Below the pieces are notes generated by a model. It was given only the letters and a program-made list of their open reading frames with translations. It made no database searches and had not been told where the DNA came from. A DNA stretch of 64,000 bases from Clostridiaceae bacterium 14S0207 (GTDB lineage Bacteria; Bacillota; Clostridia; Clostridiales; Clostridiaceae): contig CP026600.1 in assembly GCA_003288255.1 (NCBI GenBank), forward strand, positions 620,001 through 684,000. Reading direction: 5' to 3'. This document shows positions 1 through 9,176 of this stretch, one piece after another. A program made the translations under genes and the position numbers. Within the stretch, counting starts at the first letter, position 1. Each line of letters starts with the position of its first letter.

Positions 1-177
1 AGCTATTATACCAACAGAAAAGCCTTCCTTTTCTAAAAGTCTACCTATTATGGCAGTACCAAAGGAGGGATGGTCAACATAAGCATCACCAGTTATTATA
101 ATGAAGTCTAATTGTTTTATACCTCTTTTAGCCATATCTTCTTTTGAGATTGGCAAGAATTCCTTATTTAAATTCAT
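1..177 (-). CDS. YgiQ family radical SAM protein, N-terminal fragment
   Basis: The 59 N-terminal codons of a gene that runs off the left edge. The start is the ATG whose complement lies at 175-177. The translation contains [13 protein letters not shown] followed by [15 protein letters not shown], the hallmark N-terminus of the YgiQ/UPF0313 radical SAM family. The radical SAM cysteines would lie outside the window. The function of the family is not firmly known. Family assignment is confident; nothing can be said about the rest of the protein. Confidence 0.85.
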   Translation of the reverse strand, partial: MNLNKEFLPISKEDMAKRGIKQLDFIIITGDAYVDHPSFGTAIIGRLLEKEGFSVGIIA

Positions 178-432
178 ATTTATTTCCCTCGCTATATAGT
201 ATTACTTAAAATTATACATAGTAAATATATTAACACAGGGCAATTTAAATATAAAGTGTAAAAATACAGTAACTTTCATATTATAGATAGCTATAGAGAG
301 ATTTAATTAAAAAGTATGCGTAAATGGAAAAGTAAACAAAAAGTTTTATAATTCTTGAAAAGATTAAGACTTTAACATATAATTATAAGATAATGTAGTA
401 AAAAATAAAATTAAAAGAGGTGAATTGTTTAA
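178..432. other. intergenic, no gene seen
   Basis: AT-rich spacer between the divergent YgiQ gene and the 582 gene. No ORF with a good ribosome binding site and no strong hairpin was found. Promoters for the flanking genes must lie here, but no hexamer pair stands out. Confidence 0.5.
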
Positions 433-489
433 ATGGACGCAGGGCCTAGTTGTAAACAAATTTTATTACAATTAAATATGGAGATATAG
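433..489 (+). CDS. possible 18-codon leader ORF
   Basis: ATG at 433 is preceded by AAAGAGGTG about 10 nt upstream, a good ribosome binding site. It opens an 18-aa reading frame beginning MDAGPSCK and ending at TAG 487-489. It sits about 90 nt upstream of the PRC-barrel gene. It could be a translated leader or chance; no family is recognised. Confidence 0.25.
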   Translation: MDAGPSCKQILLQLNMEI

Positions 490-581
490 AGGTAAAGCGT
501 TATTTAGCAATTTAAATTTAAGCATTAAAAACAATATTAAGCTTAGTAAGTTTTTCCTCTATATCATTAGGAGGAATTGTT

Positions 582-1067
582 ATGCAAAAGCTTACTAAAT
601 TTTCTTTTAAGGATCTTTTTAGAAAAAGAGTTTATAATAAAGATGGAGAGTTTATAGGAATTCTTTTAGACTTTTATATTAGTGATGAAGGAAAGAAATC
701 TAGAGTCATAGGATATAAGATAAAAAAAGATATGCACATCTTTAATTGTGAATTTAAAGATTTAGAAGTTTATAAGGATGGTAATGATATTTATATTTTA
801 GGTATTGAGCAAAGAGAAATGATACTTATTAATTATTCATACCTTCTTAAAGATAGACTTTTTAACAAAGTAATTATGAAACCTCAAACTGGAGAGGTTA
901 TTAAGATAAGAAACTTAAAATTAGAAAAATACTGTGGTGAAATAGTAATTTCAACTTTAATATATAATAAAAGAGAAAATAATAATTCTATTTTGAAAAA
1001 AATATTAAAAAAGTTTAATACATCTGAAATTGAGTTTGATAGAATAAACCAATTTAGTGTACAGTAG
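582..1067 (+). CDS. PRC-barrel-like domain protein
   Basis: 161 aa, with ATG preceded by AGGAGG. The first about 80 residues have the pattern of a PRC-barrel (RVYNKDGEFIGILLDFYI, then a beta-rich stretch). A second similar half follows from about residue 90 (NKVIMKPQTGEVIKIRNLKL). In clostridia such double PRC-barrel units often form the N-terminal part of MgtE-type magnesium transporters, but here no transporter domain follows. It is followed by an intrinsic terminator at 1105 and then the first group II intron. The call rests on fold-like pattern, not on a diagnostic motif, so the role (adaptor or sensor) is inference. Confidence 0.5.
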   Translation: MQKLTKFSFKDLFRKRVYNKDGEFIGILLDFYISDEGKKSRVIGYKIKKDMHIFNCEFKDLEVYKDGNDIYILGIEQREMILINYSYLLKDRLFNKVIMKPQTGEVIKIRNLKLEKYCGEIVISTLIYNKRENNNSILKKILKKFNTSEIEFDRINQFSVQ

Positions 1068-1104
1068 AATTTTAATAAAAAATAAATAACATTATACAAT
1101 ATGG

Positions 1105-1138
1105 AACACAAGATTTATTTATTAAATCTTGTGTTTTT
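1105..1138 (+). terminator. intrinsic terminator, target of intron copy 1
   Basis: A 13-bp perfect stem (1105-1117 with 1123-1135), loop TTTAT, then a T run to 1138. It terminates the PRC-barrel gene. The group II intron begins 2 nt after the T run, at 1141. Confidence 0.9.
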
Positions 1139-1140
1139 AT

Positions 1141-3061
1141 GTGCGCCCAGCATGGGCGCAATCTATAGGGTGAAAGTCCCGAGCGCCGAAGGTGATATAG
1201 GCGTTAGCCAATGACAAGGGTGTCCATTGCGAGATGGAATCTGAAGGAAGTCGGAGGGCAAAATTCCGGTCTGAGGAATACGAATCACATAAGAGGCTGA
1301 TTATAGCTGGATGAGTTTGCATAACAAAACAAAGTCCGTATCACCCGAAAGCTACTACAGTATATGTGGCAGATATATGGAATGAAAGATTGCGTTCTTA
1401 CCTGGGGAGGTCTGATAGATATATCATTAAAGGATGAATTTCCTACATGATAACTTACATAGTGATATGTAACTGAACTATCAGAAGTCAGCAGAGGTCA
1501 TAGTACCACACTATGTGCACGTAGTGCGGGAAGGACTGAACATTAGGAGGTTTTCAGCTTTGAATAATTCAAATAAATTACAAGGAAAGCAGACAACTCA
1601 ATACAGAGGTCGCCTCGTGGAAGGAGAAGTGGAACTTCAAGATAAGCGAGGGGCGCAGAGTAATAATTTGGCGTTAGCAAAGAGAGAAAGAGAAAACAAT
1701 GTAATAGATGATACTGATAACTTACTTGAAATGATTTTAGCTAGAGAAAATATGCTAAAAGCCATGAAAAGAGTAGTTGCTAATAAAGGAAGCCATGGTA
1801 TTGATGGTATGAAAACCGATGAATTTCGAGAATTTATCATTAAGAATTGGATAACAATTAAGCAAAAGTTATTAGAGGGAAGATATAAACCTTCACCCGT
1901 TAGGAGAGTGGAAATACCAAAACCTGACGGTGGAACTAGATTACTTGGAATTCCTACTGTACTTGATAGATTAATACAACAGGCAATAGCACAAGAACTT
2001 AATAAAATTTATGACCCTACCTTTTCAGATAATAGCTATGGATTTAGACCAAATAAAAGTGCTAAACAGGCTATATTAAAATCAAAGGAATATATTAACG
2101 AAGGTTATAAGTGGGTTGTTGATATAGACTTAGAAAAGTTCTTTGATAAAGTTAATCATGATATATTAATGGAAAGACTATCAAGAAAAATTAAAGATAA
2201 AAGAGTATTAAGGCTAATTAGAGAGTATCTTAAATCTGGAATAATGATAAATGGATTGAAGGTAAAATCTGATAAGGGTATACCGCAAGGTGGTCCACTA
2301 AGCCCACTCCTTGCTAATATCATGCTTGATGAAGTAGATAAAGAACTTGAGAAAAGAGGTCATAGATTTTGTCGATTTGCAGATGATTGTAATATATATG
2401 TAAAAAGCAAAAAGGCAGGAATAAGAGTTATGGCAAGTACAAGAAGAGTACTTGAAGATGTATTAAAACTTAGAGTTAATGAAAATAAAAGTGCGGTAGA
2501 TTTTGTGACGAGAAGAAAATTTCTTGGTTTTTTCATTCTATTTTGTAAAAGGCGGAGCCAATATAAGGATACATGAAAAGTCATATAAAAGATTCATAAA
2601 CAAAATAAGAAAATTAACAAATCGTAATAAAGGTATAAGTATAGAATATAGAATTTACATGATTAACCAATTAACGATTGGATGGATTAATTATTTTGGA
2701 GTAGCGAAAGCTAACGCTAAAATACAAAAAATAGATAGTTGGATAAGAAGAAGGTTAAGAAGTTGTATTTGGAAACAATGGAAAAAGGTTAAAACTAGAG
2801 GACGAAACCTCATAAAACTAGGTCTTCCGACCCATAAAGCATGGGAGTACGCAAATACAAGAAAAGGCTATTGGAGAATATCCAAAAGCCCAGTTCTTGA
2901 CACAATCTTAAACAACAAATATATTGAAAACCTTGGTTACAGAAGTATATCTAAAGGATATCAGCTAATACATAATTCTTAATGAACCGCCGTATACCGA
3001 ACGGTACGTACGGTGGTGTGAGAGGACGCTAAATAAAATAATTATTTAGCTCCTACTCGAT
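1141..3061 (+). mobile_element. group IIC intron, copy 1
   Basis: 1921 nt, bounded by the 5' end GTGCGCCC and the 3' end CCTACTCGAT; the boundaries come from comparison with copy 2. Domain V (2986-3017) carries a CGC triad, and as far as I recall it matches the crystallised Oceanobacillus iheyensis group IIC intron almost base for base; so do parts of domain I (for example GGATGAGTTTGCATAACA). Class C introns are known to insert behind intrinsic terminators, and this one lies directly behind the terminator at 1105-1138, in the same orientation. The maturase inside is frameshifted, so movement would need protein from copy 2. Confidence 0.95.
1560..2982 (+). pseudogene. ltrA: group II intron reverse transcriptase/maturase, frameshifted
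   Basis: Same protein as the intact copy at 19570. A run of six T at 2528-2533 replaces the five T found in copy 2; this shifts the frame inside the reverse transcriptase domain after the FADD motif and ends the first part at TGA 2574-2576. The remaining maturase part continues in another frame to 2982. Start is TTG 1560, 9 nt after AGGAGG. Other differences from copy 2 include E for Q in the stretch YIN(E/Q)GYK. Either a real inactivating slip or a homopolymer sequencing error. Confidence 0.9.
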
Positions 3062-3143
3062 ATATTTATTTAAAAAAAATGAATTTTTTTATGCTTTTAA
3101 CACAAAATATTCTTAAAGGAATTTGTGTTGGGAGGTTTAAATT

Positions 3144-3857
3144 TTGGAAAATAATAATAGCAGATTAAATATGTCTTTGTTTTTAATTATGATTTTTATA
3201 GTTATGTCTGTTTTTGGAATTGTATTTATGCAAAATATACATACAAAACAAACTGCAGCTGTACCCTATAGTTATGGATCTACCTCTGATACGGTAAAGG
3301 AAATTCAAAGTAAATTAAAAAGTTGGGGTTATTATAGTGGGGAGGCGGATGGAATATATGGGTACAAAACCTATGAAGCTGTAAAGTATTTTCAACAAAA
3401 AAATGGATTAAGCATAGATGGTGTAGTGGGAAGCAGAACATTGGCAGCGTTGGGGATAAATGAAACAAGTAATACTAGTGGGAATTATAGAGTATATAAT
3501 GCTACTAACTCAGAAGTAACACTGTTGGCTAGGGCTATAAATGGAGAAGCTAGAGGAGAGCCTTATGAAGGTCAAGTGGCTGTTGGAGCCGTAATTTTAA
3601 ATAGAACTAGAGATCCACAATTTCCTTCAACTATAGCAGGTGTTATATATCAACCAGGAGCATTTACAGCTACAGTAGATGGTCAAATAGATGCACAAGT
3701 AGAACAAAGTTCCATAAATGCAGCAAGAGATGCTTTGAACGGATGGGATCCTTCGGGTGGAGCTATATATTACTTTAATCCTGAGAAGACAACAAATAAA
3801 TGGATTTGGTCTCGTCCTTTAATAAAAATAATTGGTAAACATAGATTTTGTAAATAA
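3144..3857 (+). CDS. sleB: spore cortex-lytic enzyme SleB (cell wall hydrolase)
   Basis: 237 aa with a TTG start behind GGAGG. A membrane anchor or signal segment (about 10-32) is followed by a PG_binding_1 repeat (about 48-108: VKEIQSKLKSWGYYSGEADG, FQQKNGLSIDGVVG) and a Hydrolase_2 catalytic domain (about 125-237: LLARAINGEARGEPYEGQVA). The catalytic Glu is expected in the NGEARGE motif. It ends with IGKHRFCK, typical of SleB. The family degrades muramic-lactam cortex peptidoglycan during spore germination. No ypeB partner follows. It lies just downstream of intron copy 1. Confidence 0.92.
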   Translation: MENNNSRLNMSLFLIMIFIVMSVFGIVFMQNIHTKQTAAVPYSYGSTSDTVKEIQSKLKSWGYYSGEADGIYGYKTYEAVKYFQQKNGLSIDGVVGSRTLAALGINETSNTSGNYRVYNATNSEVTLLARAINGEARGEPYEGQVAVGAVILNRTRDPQFPSTIAGVIYQPGAFTATVDGQIDAQVEQSSINAARDALNGWDPSGGAIYYFNPEKTTNKWIWSRPLIKIIGKHRFCK

Positions 3858-3883
3858 AAAAGTCCTTTATAGGACTTTTTTAT
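3856..3883. terminator. bidirectional terminator sleB / M42 peptidase
   Basis: Perfect 11-bp stem (3856-3866 with 3871-3881), loop TTAT, with A-run and T-run on opposite sides. It serves both convergent genes. Confidence 0.9.
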
Positions 3884-3905
3884 TTACTAATAGGAAATGT
3901 AATAA

Positions 3906-4943
3906 CTATAGTTGAGAATATTTTACTACTAAATCTAAAGTAGCTAAAATTGAATCCATATGAGTTCTTTCATAACCATGTGAAGCAAATATACCAGCTC
4001 CAATTAATCCAGCCTTTATATCATTACCAGATCTTAATGCAGAAGATGCATCAGAACCATAATGAGGATAAGTATCTACCTTATATGGAATATTTTCTTT
4101 TCTGCAAAGTTCAACTAATCTTTTTCTAAGTTCAAAATCATAAGGACCAGATGAATCTTTGGCACATATGCAGACATCGTATTCAGTAGAATTTTGATCA
4201 AGTCCTGGACAACCCATATCAACAGCTATAAATTCCTTAGTATGTTCAGGGATAGCAGCTGAAGCACCATGTCCAACTTCTTCATAGTTACTTATAAAGA
4301 AATTTAAAGTATGAGGTAAAGTTATATTATTTTCTACTAAATATCTCATAGTATATAAAAGTATGCTTACGCTTGCCTTGTCATCTAAGTGTCTTGATTT
4401 TACGAAGCCACTTTCAGTGAATCTAGTTCTAGAATCAAAGGATATGAAGTCTCCAACATCTATACCAAGTTTTTGAACATCTTCCTTAGAAAAAACTTTT
4501 TCATCTATGATTACTTCCATGTTGTCTAAAGATCTTTTTAATTCATCGGCTTCATTTCCACTTATATGAGTAGAAGGTTTTATAGTTTGGATAGTTCCAC
4601 TATATCTTGTATTATCCATAGTATGAATAATACAATTTTCACCTTCTATAGAATTCCCCATATATCCACCTACAGAAGTTAACTGTAAGGCACCAGTTGA
4701 TTTAATACCTTTTACTATAGCACCAAGGGTATCTACATGAGCTGAGAAAGTTTTTGCATAAGTTTCATCTTTACCCTTTAAAGTTGCAATTAAAGCACCT
4801 TTGTTAGTGGATATATATGGCACTTTTAAAGCGTCTAATTCTTTTTTTACATAATCCATAACTTCTTCAGTATAACCGGATGGACTAGGTATTGTTAAAA
4901 TATCATGTAAGTATTTTTTTAATATGTTTAAATCATATGACAT
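3906..4943 (-). CDS. M42 family metallopeptidase (glutamyl/leucyl-type aminopeptidase)
   Basis: 345 aa, usual family length, with GGGGTGAT three bases before the ATG. The two-metal peptidase set of the M42 family is visible: His69 (SAHVDTLG), Asp187 (RHLDDKAS), Glu221-Glu222 (NYEEVGHG), Asp242 (VDMG) and His328 (ERTHMDS). Members are cytoplasmic, tetrahedral aminopeptidases of the FrvX/YsdC type that trim short peptides; older annotation calls them endoglucanase M. Single gene, convergent with sleB. Substrate specificity cannot be read from sequence. Confidence 0.93.
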   Translation of the reverse strand: MSYDLNILKKYLHDILTIPSPSGYTEEVMDYVKKELDALKVPYISTNKGALIATLKGKDETYAKTFSAHVDTLGAIVKGIKSTGALQLTSVGGYMGNSIEGENCIIHTMDNTRYSGTIQTIKPSTHISGNEADELKRSLDNMEVIIDEKVFSKEDVQKLGIDVGDFISFDSRTRFTESGFVKSRHLDDKASVSILLYTMRYLVENNITLPHTLNFFISNYEEVGHGASAAIPEHTKEFIAVDMGCPGLDQNSTEYDVCICAKDSSGPYDFELRKRLVELCRKENIPYKVDTYPHYGSDASSALRSGNDIKAGLIGAGIFASHGYERTHMDSILATLDLVVKYSQL

Positions 4944-5105
4944 AAAATCACCCCGTAAAATAAAAATTTAATTGGAAATAAAATTTAATATATTAATATT
5001 TTAACATATACTCCTACTAAATCAAACTAAAAAAGTAGGTAAGAATATATGAATAGAAAAATTTTTATAGTATAATAGAGATGTGGGCAGAAGGGAGTTA
5101 AAAAA

Positions 5106-6668
5106 ATGAAAAAAAACAAAACTAATGCTATTATTATAAGTACTATTGTAGGAATTATATTTTTAATTGGGGCATTAGGTATATACATATCAGTTACTGT
5201 TAATAAATGGTCAAATAATATTTATCCAGGTGTAGTGGTAGATGATACAAAATTAGCAGGTAAATCTAAAGAAGAGGCATTAAAAATATTAAAAGATAGG
5301 TATGAACACAGAATACTTAAGAAAAAAATTATAATTGTAGCTAAAGATAAAGAGTATTCTATAGGCTATAGTGATTTAGATCTAAAATACAATTTAAAAG
5401 AAATTGTAGATCAAGCTATGAGCTTTGGAAAAGATGTTAGTGCAATTGAAAAATTCAAATCTATTTATATGAAAACACCATGTAACATAAAGATAAAATT
5501 TGATTATAAAGTCGATGTTATTAACAATGTTATACAGAAAATAAAAAAGGATGTAGATAGGAAACCTATAAATTCTAAATTAAAAAATGTAGGTAATAGT
5601 TTTGAATTTACACAAGAATCTAATGGATATAAACTACAGGAAGATAAGTTAAAAAAAGAAATATTATCACAAATAAATGGTAGGATAGATAAAGAAGTAA
5701 TAAAAATAAATGCACCTATTGAGGAAACAAAACCTAAGATAACAAAACAAGAATTAAGTAAAATAGATGCAAAAATAAGTTCTTATACTACTTCATTTAA
5801 TTCTTCACAGGGAAGAGTAACTAATATTCAACTTGCAACAAATAGTATAAATGGTACTGTACTTATGCCTGGAGAAACTTTTAGTTTTAATGATACTGTA
5901 GGTCAAAGAACAGAAGCAAGAGGATATCAGAAAGCTCATGTTATTGTAAATAATGAATATGTAGATGATTTTGGGGGAGGAATTTGTCAGGTTTCTAGTA
6001 CTCTATATAATGCCATAGTAAGAGCTAATATAGATCCAACAGAAAGATATAGTCATACTATTGCATCTTCTTATGTTGATATAGGACAAGATGCTACAGT
6101 AAGTTGGGGAGGACCAGACTATAAATTTAAAAATACTTTAAAATATCCTATATATATAGAAGGATATGCTTCAAATTCAAGTGTTTCATTTAATGTATAC
6201 TCAAATAATGAATTAAATAAGTATAGCTATAAAATTTACTCAGCTGATAAAAAAACAGTTGAACCAACAGTTAGTATAATAGAGGATTCTAGTTTACCAG
6301 AAGGTCAAGAGACATATGTTAAATCTCCATATACAGGTCATTCAGCAACTGTTTATAGGGAAATTTATGAAAATGGTAAATTTGTAAAAAAAGAGGTTTT
6401 ATATAAAGCTAATATAGCACCAGTTAATGGTATACTTAAAAAAGGAACTAAGAAACCAGAAGTAAAAAAAGATGATGCTAAAGACAATTCAACTACTAAT
6501 AAAGATATAAAAAATAGTAATGAAAAAAATAATGGTAAAGTTGATCAAAAAATAGATAATAATACTAATAAAAAACCAAATAATAATGATGATAAGAAAA
6601 ACGAACATAATAAAGATGTAGACCCAAATAAGAATGTACAAAATAATAATGATGTAAAAAAACCTTAA
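5106..6668 (+). CDS. VanW family protein with peptidoglycan-binding and G5 domains
   Basis: 520 aa. One N-terminal membrane anchor (about 8-32) is followed by a PG_binding_4-like region (about 65-200), a VanW domain (about 230-360, with PGETFSFNDTVGQR and FGGGICQVSSTLYNA) and a G5 domain (about 375-445). A low-complexity tail rich in Lys and Asn covers the last about 75 residues. This architecture is common in clostridial cell-surface proteins; the VanW function is not established despite the vancomycin-resistance name. It is probably anchored in the membrane and facing the wall. The stop codon lies inside the terminator stem. Confidence 0.88.
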   Translation: MKKNKTNAIIISTIVGIIFLIGALGIYISVTVNKWSNNIYPGVVVDDTKLAGKSKEEALKILKDRYEHRILKKKIIIVAKDKEYSIGYSDLDLKYNLKEIVDQAMSFGKDVSAIEKFKSIYMKTPCNIKIKFDYKVDVINNVIQKIKKDVDRKPINSKLKNVGNSFEFTQESNGYKLQEDKLKKEILSQINGRIDKEVIKINAPIEETKPKITKQELSKIDAKISSYTTSFNSSQGRVTNIQLATNSINGTVLMPGETFSFNDTVGQRTEARGYQKAHVIVNNEYVDDFGGGICQVSSTLYNAIVRANIDPTERYSHTIASSYVDIGQDATVSWGGPDYKFKNTLKYPIYIEGYASNSSVSFNVYSNNELNKYSYKIYSADKKTVEPTVSIIEDSSLPEGQETYVKSPYTGHSATVYREIYENGKFVKKEVLYKANIAPVNGILKKGTKKPEVKKDDAKDNSTTNKDIKNSNEKNNGKVDQKIDNNTNKKPNNNDDKKNEHNKDVDPNKNVQNNNDVKKP

Positions 6669-6690
6669 TCATATGATTAAGGTTTTTTAT
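6657..6690. terminator. bidirectional terminator overlapping the VanW gene stop
   Basis: A near-perfect palindrome centred at 6672/6673, A-run on the left and T-run on the right, between convergent genes. The VanW TAA (6666-6668) is within the left arm. Confidence 0.85.
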
Positions 6691-6734
6691 TTGAAACTTT
6701 ATAGAATTAAATTATAAATAATAAGTTGATAATA

Positions 6735-7742
6735 TTACTTAATTTTATTTATTATATATTGAACAAGGTCAACTACTCTAGTAGCATATCCCCATTCATT
6801 ATCATACCATGCTGCTACTTTAATCATATTTTCTCCAATAACCATAGTTGATAAAGCATCTACTATAGATGAATGAGGATCACCAGTATAATCAACGGAA
6901 ACTAATGGCTCTTCTGAATAGCCTAAAATACCTTTCATAGTTTCTTTAGAAGCTTTCTTTAGAACTGCATTTATTTCTTCAGCAGTAGTTTTTTTAGAAA
7001 CTTCACAAACTAAATCTGTAATAGAAACTGTAGGGGTTGGAACTCTTAGTGCATATCCATTTAACTTACCTTTAAGTTCTGGAATTACAATACCAACAGC
7101 TTTGGCTGCACCAGTTGTAGTAGGAATAATAGATTCGGCAGCTGCTCTAGCTCTTCTTAAATCTTTATGAGTCTTATCAAGTATATTTTGATCATTTGTA
7201 TATGAATGAACAGTTGTTATGAAGCCTTTTTCTATGCCAAATGCATCATTTAAAACTTTTGCTACAGGTGCTAAGCAGTTAGTAGTACAAGAAGCATTAG
7301 AAATTATAGTATGCTTGTCCAAATCTAAGGTATCTTCATTAACTCCTAAAACTATTGTAGCATCTACATTTTTACCAGGAGCAGTTAAAACAACTTTTTT
7401 AACACCCTTTTCTACATGTCCCATTAATTCTTCTTGTTTTTTAAATTTACCTGTAGATTCTATTACTATATCTACATCAACTTCATTCCAAGGAATTTCT
7501 TTAGGTGTACTGTTTCTAAAGATTTTTATAACATGTCCATCTATTATAAGTTCATCATCTTTATATTGAACATCTCCTCTATATCTTCCAAAACAAGAAT
7601 CATATTTAAATAAATGACTTAAAGTTTCTGAATTAGCTCTAGCATTAATAGCTACAACTTCTAAGTCCTTGTAGTTGTTCTCCATAATTATTCTAAGAAC
7701 ACATCTTCCGATTCTTCCAAAGCCGTTAATTCCTATTTTCAT
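6735..7742 (-). CDS. gapB: glyceraldehyde-3-phosphate dehydrogenase, GapB-like
   Basis: 335 aa. Rossmann motif INGFGRIGR at the N-terminus and catalytic Cys152 in SNASCTTNC. The residue after beta-2 that selects NAD is Ala34 (VVAINARANSETL) where the second Gap in this window has Asp35 ([13 protein letters not shown]). Ala here, together with ESTGKF and MGHVEKGVKKVVLTAPGKN, resembles Bacillus GapB, the NADP-preferring enzyme used in gluconeogenesis. Monocistronic, away from the cggR operon. That it is GAPDH is certain; cofactor preference is inference from alignment with remembered sequences. Confidence 0.9.
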   Translation of the reverse strand: MKIGINGFGRIGRCVLRIIMENNYKDLEVVAINARANSETLSHLFKYDSCFGRYRGDVQYKDDELIIDGHVIKIFRNSTPKEIPWNEVDVDIVIESTGKFKKQEELMGHVEKGVKKVVLTAPGKNVDATIVLGVNEDTLDLDKHTIISNASCTTNCLAPVAKVLNDAFGIEKGFITTVHSYTNDQNILDKTHKDLRRARAAAESIIPTTTGAAKAVGIVIPELKGKLNGYALRVPTPTVSITDLVCEVSKKTTAEEINAVLKKASKETMKGILGYSEEPLVSVDYTGDPHSSIVDALSTMVIGENMIKVAAWYDNEWGYATRVVDLVQYIINKIK

Positions 7743-8045
7743 TTAAAATAAGCCTCCCATGATATTGATTTATAATATGATATATTAAAAAATATGTATT
7801 TAAAGTTATATGATGTACAACAATTAACGTATTGTATATATTATATATATTAAAAAATTATACTATTTGTCAATAGTGTAACTCATATATAATATTAGGA
7901 TACTCTTAATAAAAATGAATTAGCTTAAAATAGCTTTTAAATTTTAGGTTTTTCGTAATTTTCTATTTTTTCTATTATATATATTTTTTTAGGGTAAAAT
8001 AATAAAAATGAAATATTTATTATTTAAAAAGTATAGGGAGGAACT
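7743..8045. other. divergent intergenic region gapB-like / splB
   Basis: 303 nt, very AT-rich, holding the promoters of both divergent genes. Apart from GGGAGG before the gapB-like start and AGGGAGG before splB, no clear hexamer pair, riboswitch or hairpin was seen. Confidence 0.5.
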
Positions 8046-9053
8046 ATGTTTATACCTGAAAAAGTAATAATAGAAAAAAAGGCTTTAGAATATGAGTTAG
8101 GAAATACGCTTCTAAAATATTTTAAAGAAAACAATATAGAAGTTGTTATAAATAGTAGTAATAGAATTACCGGTATAGGAGGAAAAACACCTTTAGAAAT
8201 GTATAGTAAAGGGAAGAATACTTTAGTAGTAGGTATAAGAAAAGATTTAAAATTTCAAAGTTGTAAACCTTCAGCACATTATCAATTACCGTTAGTTACA
8301 GGGTGTATGGGCATGTGTGAATATTGTTATTTAAATACTCAATTAGGTAAAAGACCGTATATAAAAATTAATGTTAATATAGATGAAATATTAAATAGAG
8401 CAAAACAATATGCAGATGATAGGTTACCAGAGAATACTATATTTGAAGGCGCTGCTACATCAGATCCAATACCTGTAGAACCATATACGCATGCATTAAG
8501 AAAAAGCATAGAATTTTTTTCAAAATCAAATAACATGAAATTCAGATTTGTAAGCAAATATGATGATATAGAAGGATTAATTGGAATTAAACACAATAAC
8601 AAAACAGAAGTTAGATTTAGTATAAACACAAATTATATTATTAAAAAATTTGAACATAAAACACCTCTATTAGAAAAACGTATAGCTGCAGCTAAAAAAC
8701 TTTTTGATGATGGATATAAAATAGGATTTCTTATTGCACCAGTTTTTATATATGACAATTGGAAAAAAGAATATGGTGATTTAATAGAGCGTGTAGGAAC
8801 AGAGTTTAAAGGAAAAAATATTACATTTGAAATTATTAGTCATAGATTTACAAGTAGGGCTAAAACTAATATTTTAGATGTATTTCCTCAAACCAAACTT
8901 CCAATGAATGAAGAAGAACGAAAATTTAAATATGGTCAATTTGGTTATGGAAAATTTGTGTATGAAAATGCAATTATGAATGATATAAAAACATTCTTCA
9001 TAAGTCAATTAAATCAATATTTTGATCATAATAATTTAATTTACATTATTTAA
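8046..9053 (+). CDS. splB: spore photoproduct lyase
   Basis: 335 aa. The radical SAM cluster motif CxxxCxxC is present as TGCMGMCEYCYL at about residues 80-90, following KPSAHYQLPLVTG, which is typical of SplB. The enzyme uses S-adenosylmethionine to split the thymine dimer 'spore photoproduct' during germination. A conserved Cys near residue 140 seen in Bacillus SplB was not verified. Monocistronic. In Bacillus this gene is under sigma-G, but no such promoter was confidently identified. Confidence 0.93.
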   Translation: MFIPEKVIIEKKALEYELGNTLLKYFKENNIEVVINSSNRITGIGGKTPLEMYSKGKNTLVVGIRKDLKFQSCKPSAHYQLPLVTGCMGMCEYCYLNTQLGKRPYIKINVNIDEILNRAKQYADDRLPENTIFEGAATSDPIPVEPYTHALRKSIEFFSKSNNMKFRFVSKYDDIEGLIGIKHNNKTEVRFSINTNYIIKKFEHKTPLLEKRIAAAKKLFDDGYKIGFLIAPVFIYDNWKKEYGDLIERVGTEFKGKNITFEIISHRFTSRAKTNILDVFPQTKLPMNEEERKFKYGQFGYGKFVYENAIMNDIKTFFISQLNQYFDHNNLIYII

Positions 9054-9176
9054 AAATTATTAAAAAATTAAGGTTAATTTAAGTAAAATTTTATTATATA
9101 ATATACAATAGATGTTGTGGTATAATATACAAGTATTATAATAAAATAATTTAGGAGAGTAAGAGGGGGAAAAACA

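Noticed and set aside
1137-1322. 61-aa minus-strand frame in intron copy 1, repeated at 19147-19332
   Set aside because: Lies in the structured domain I of the intron RNA; open frame by chance.
2524-2982. Independent 152-aa maturase-like gene
   Set aside because: It is the second part of the frameshifted maturase, as the intact copy 2 shows.
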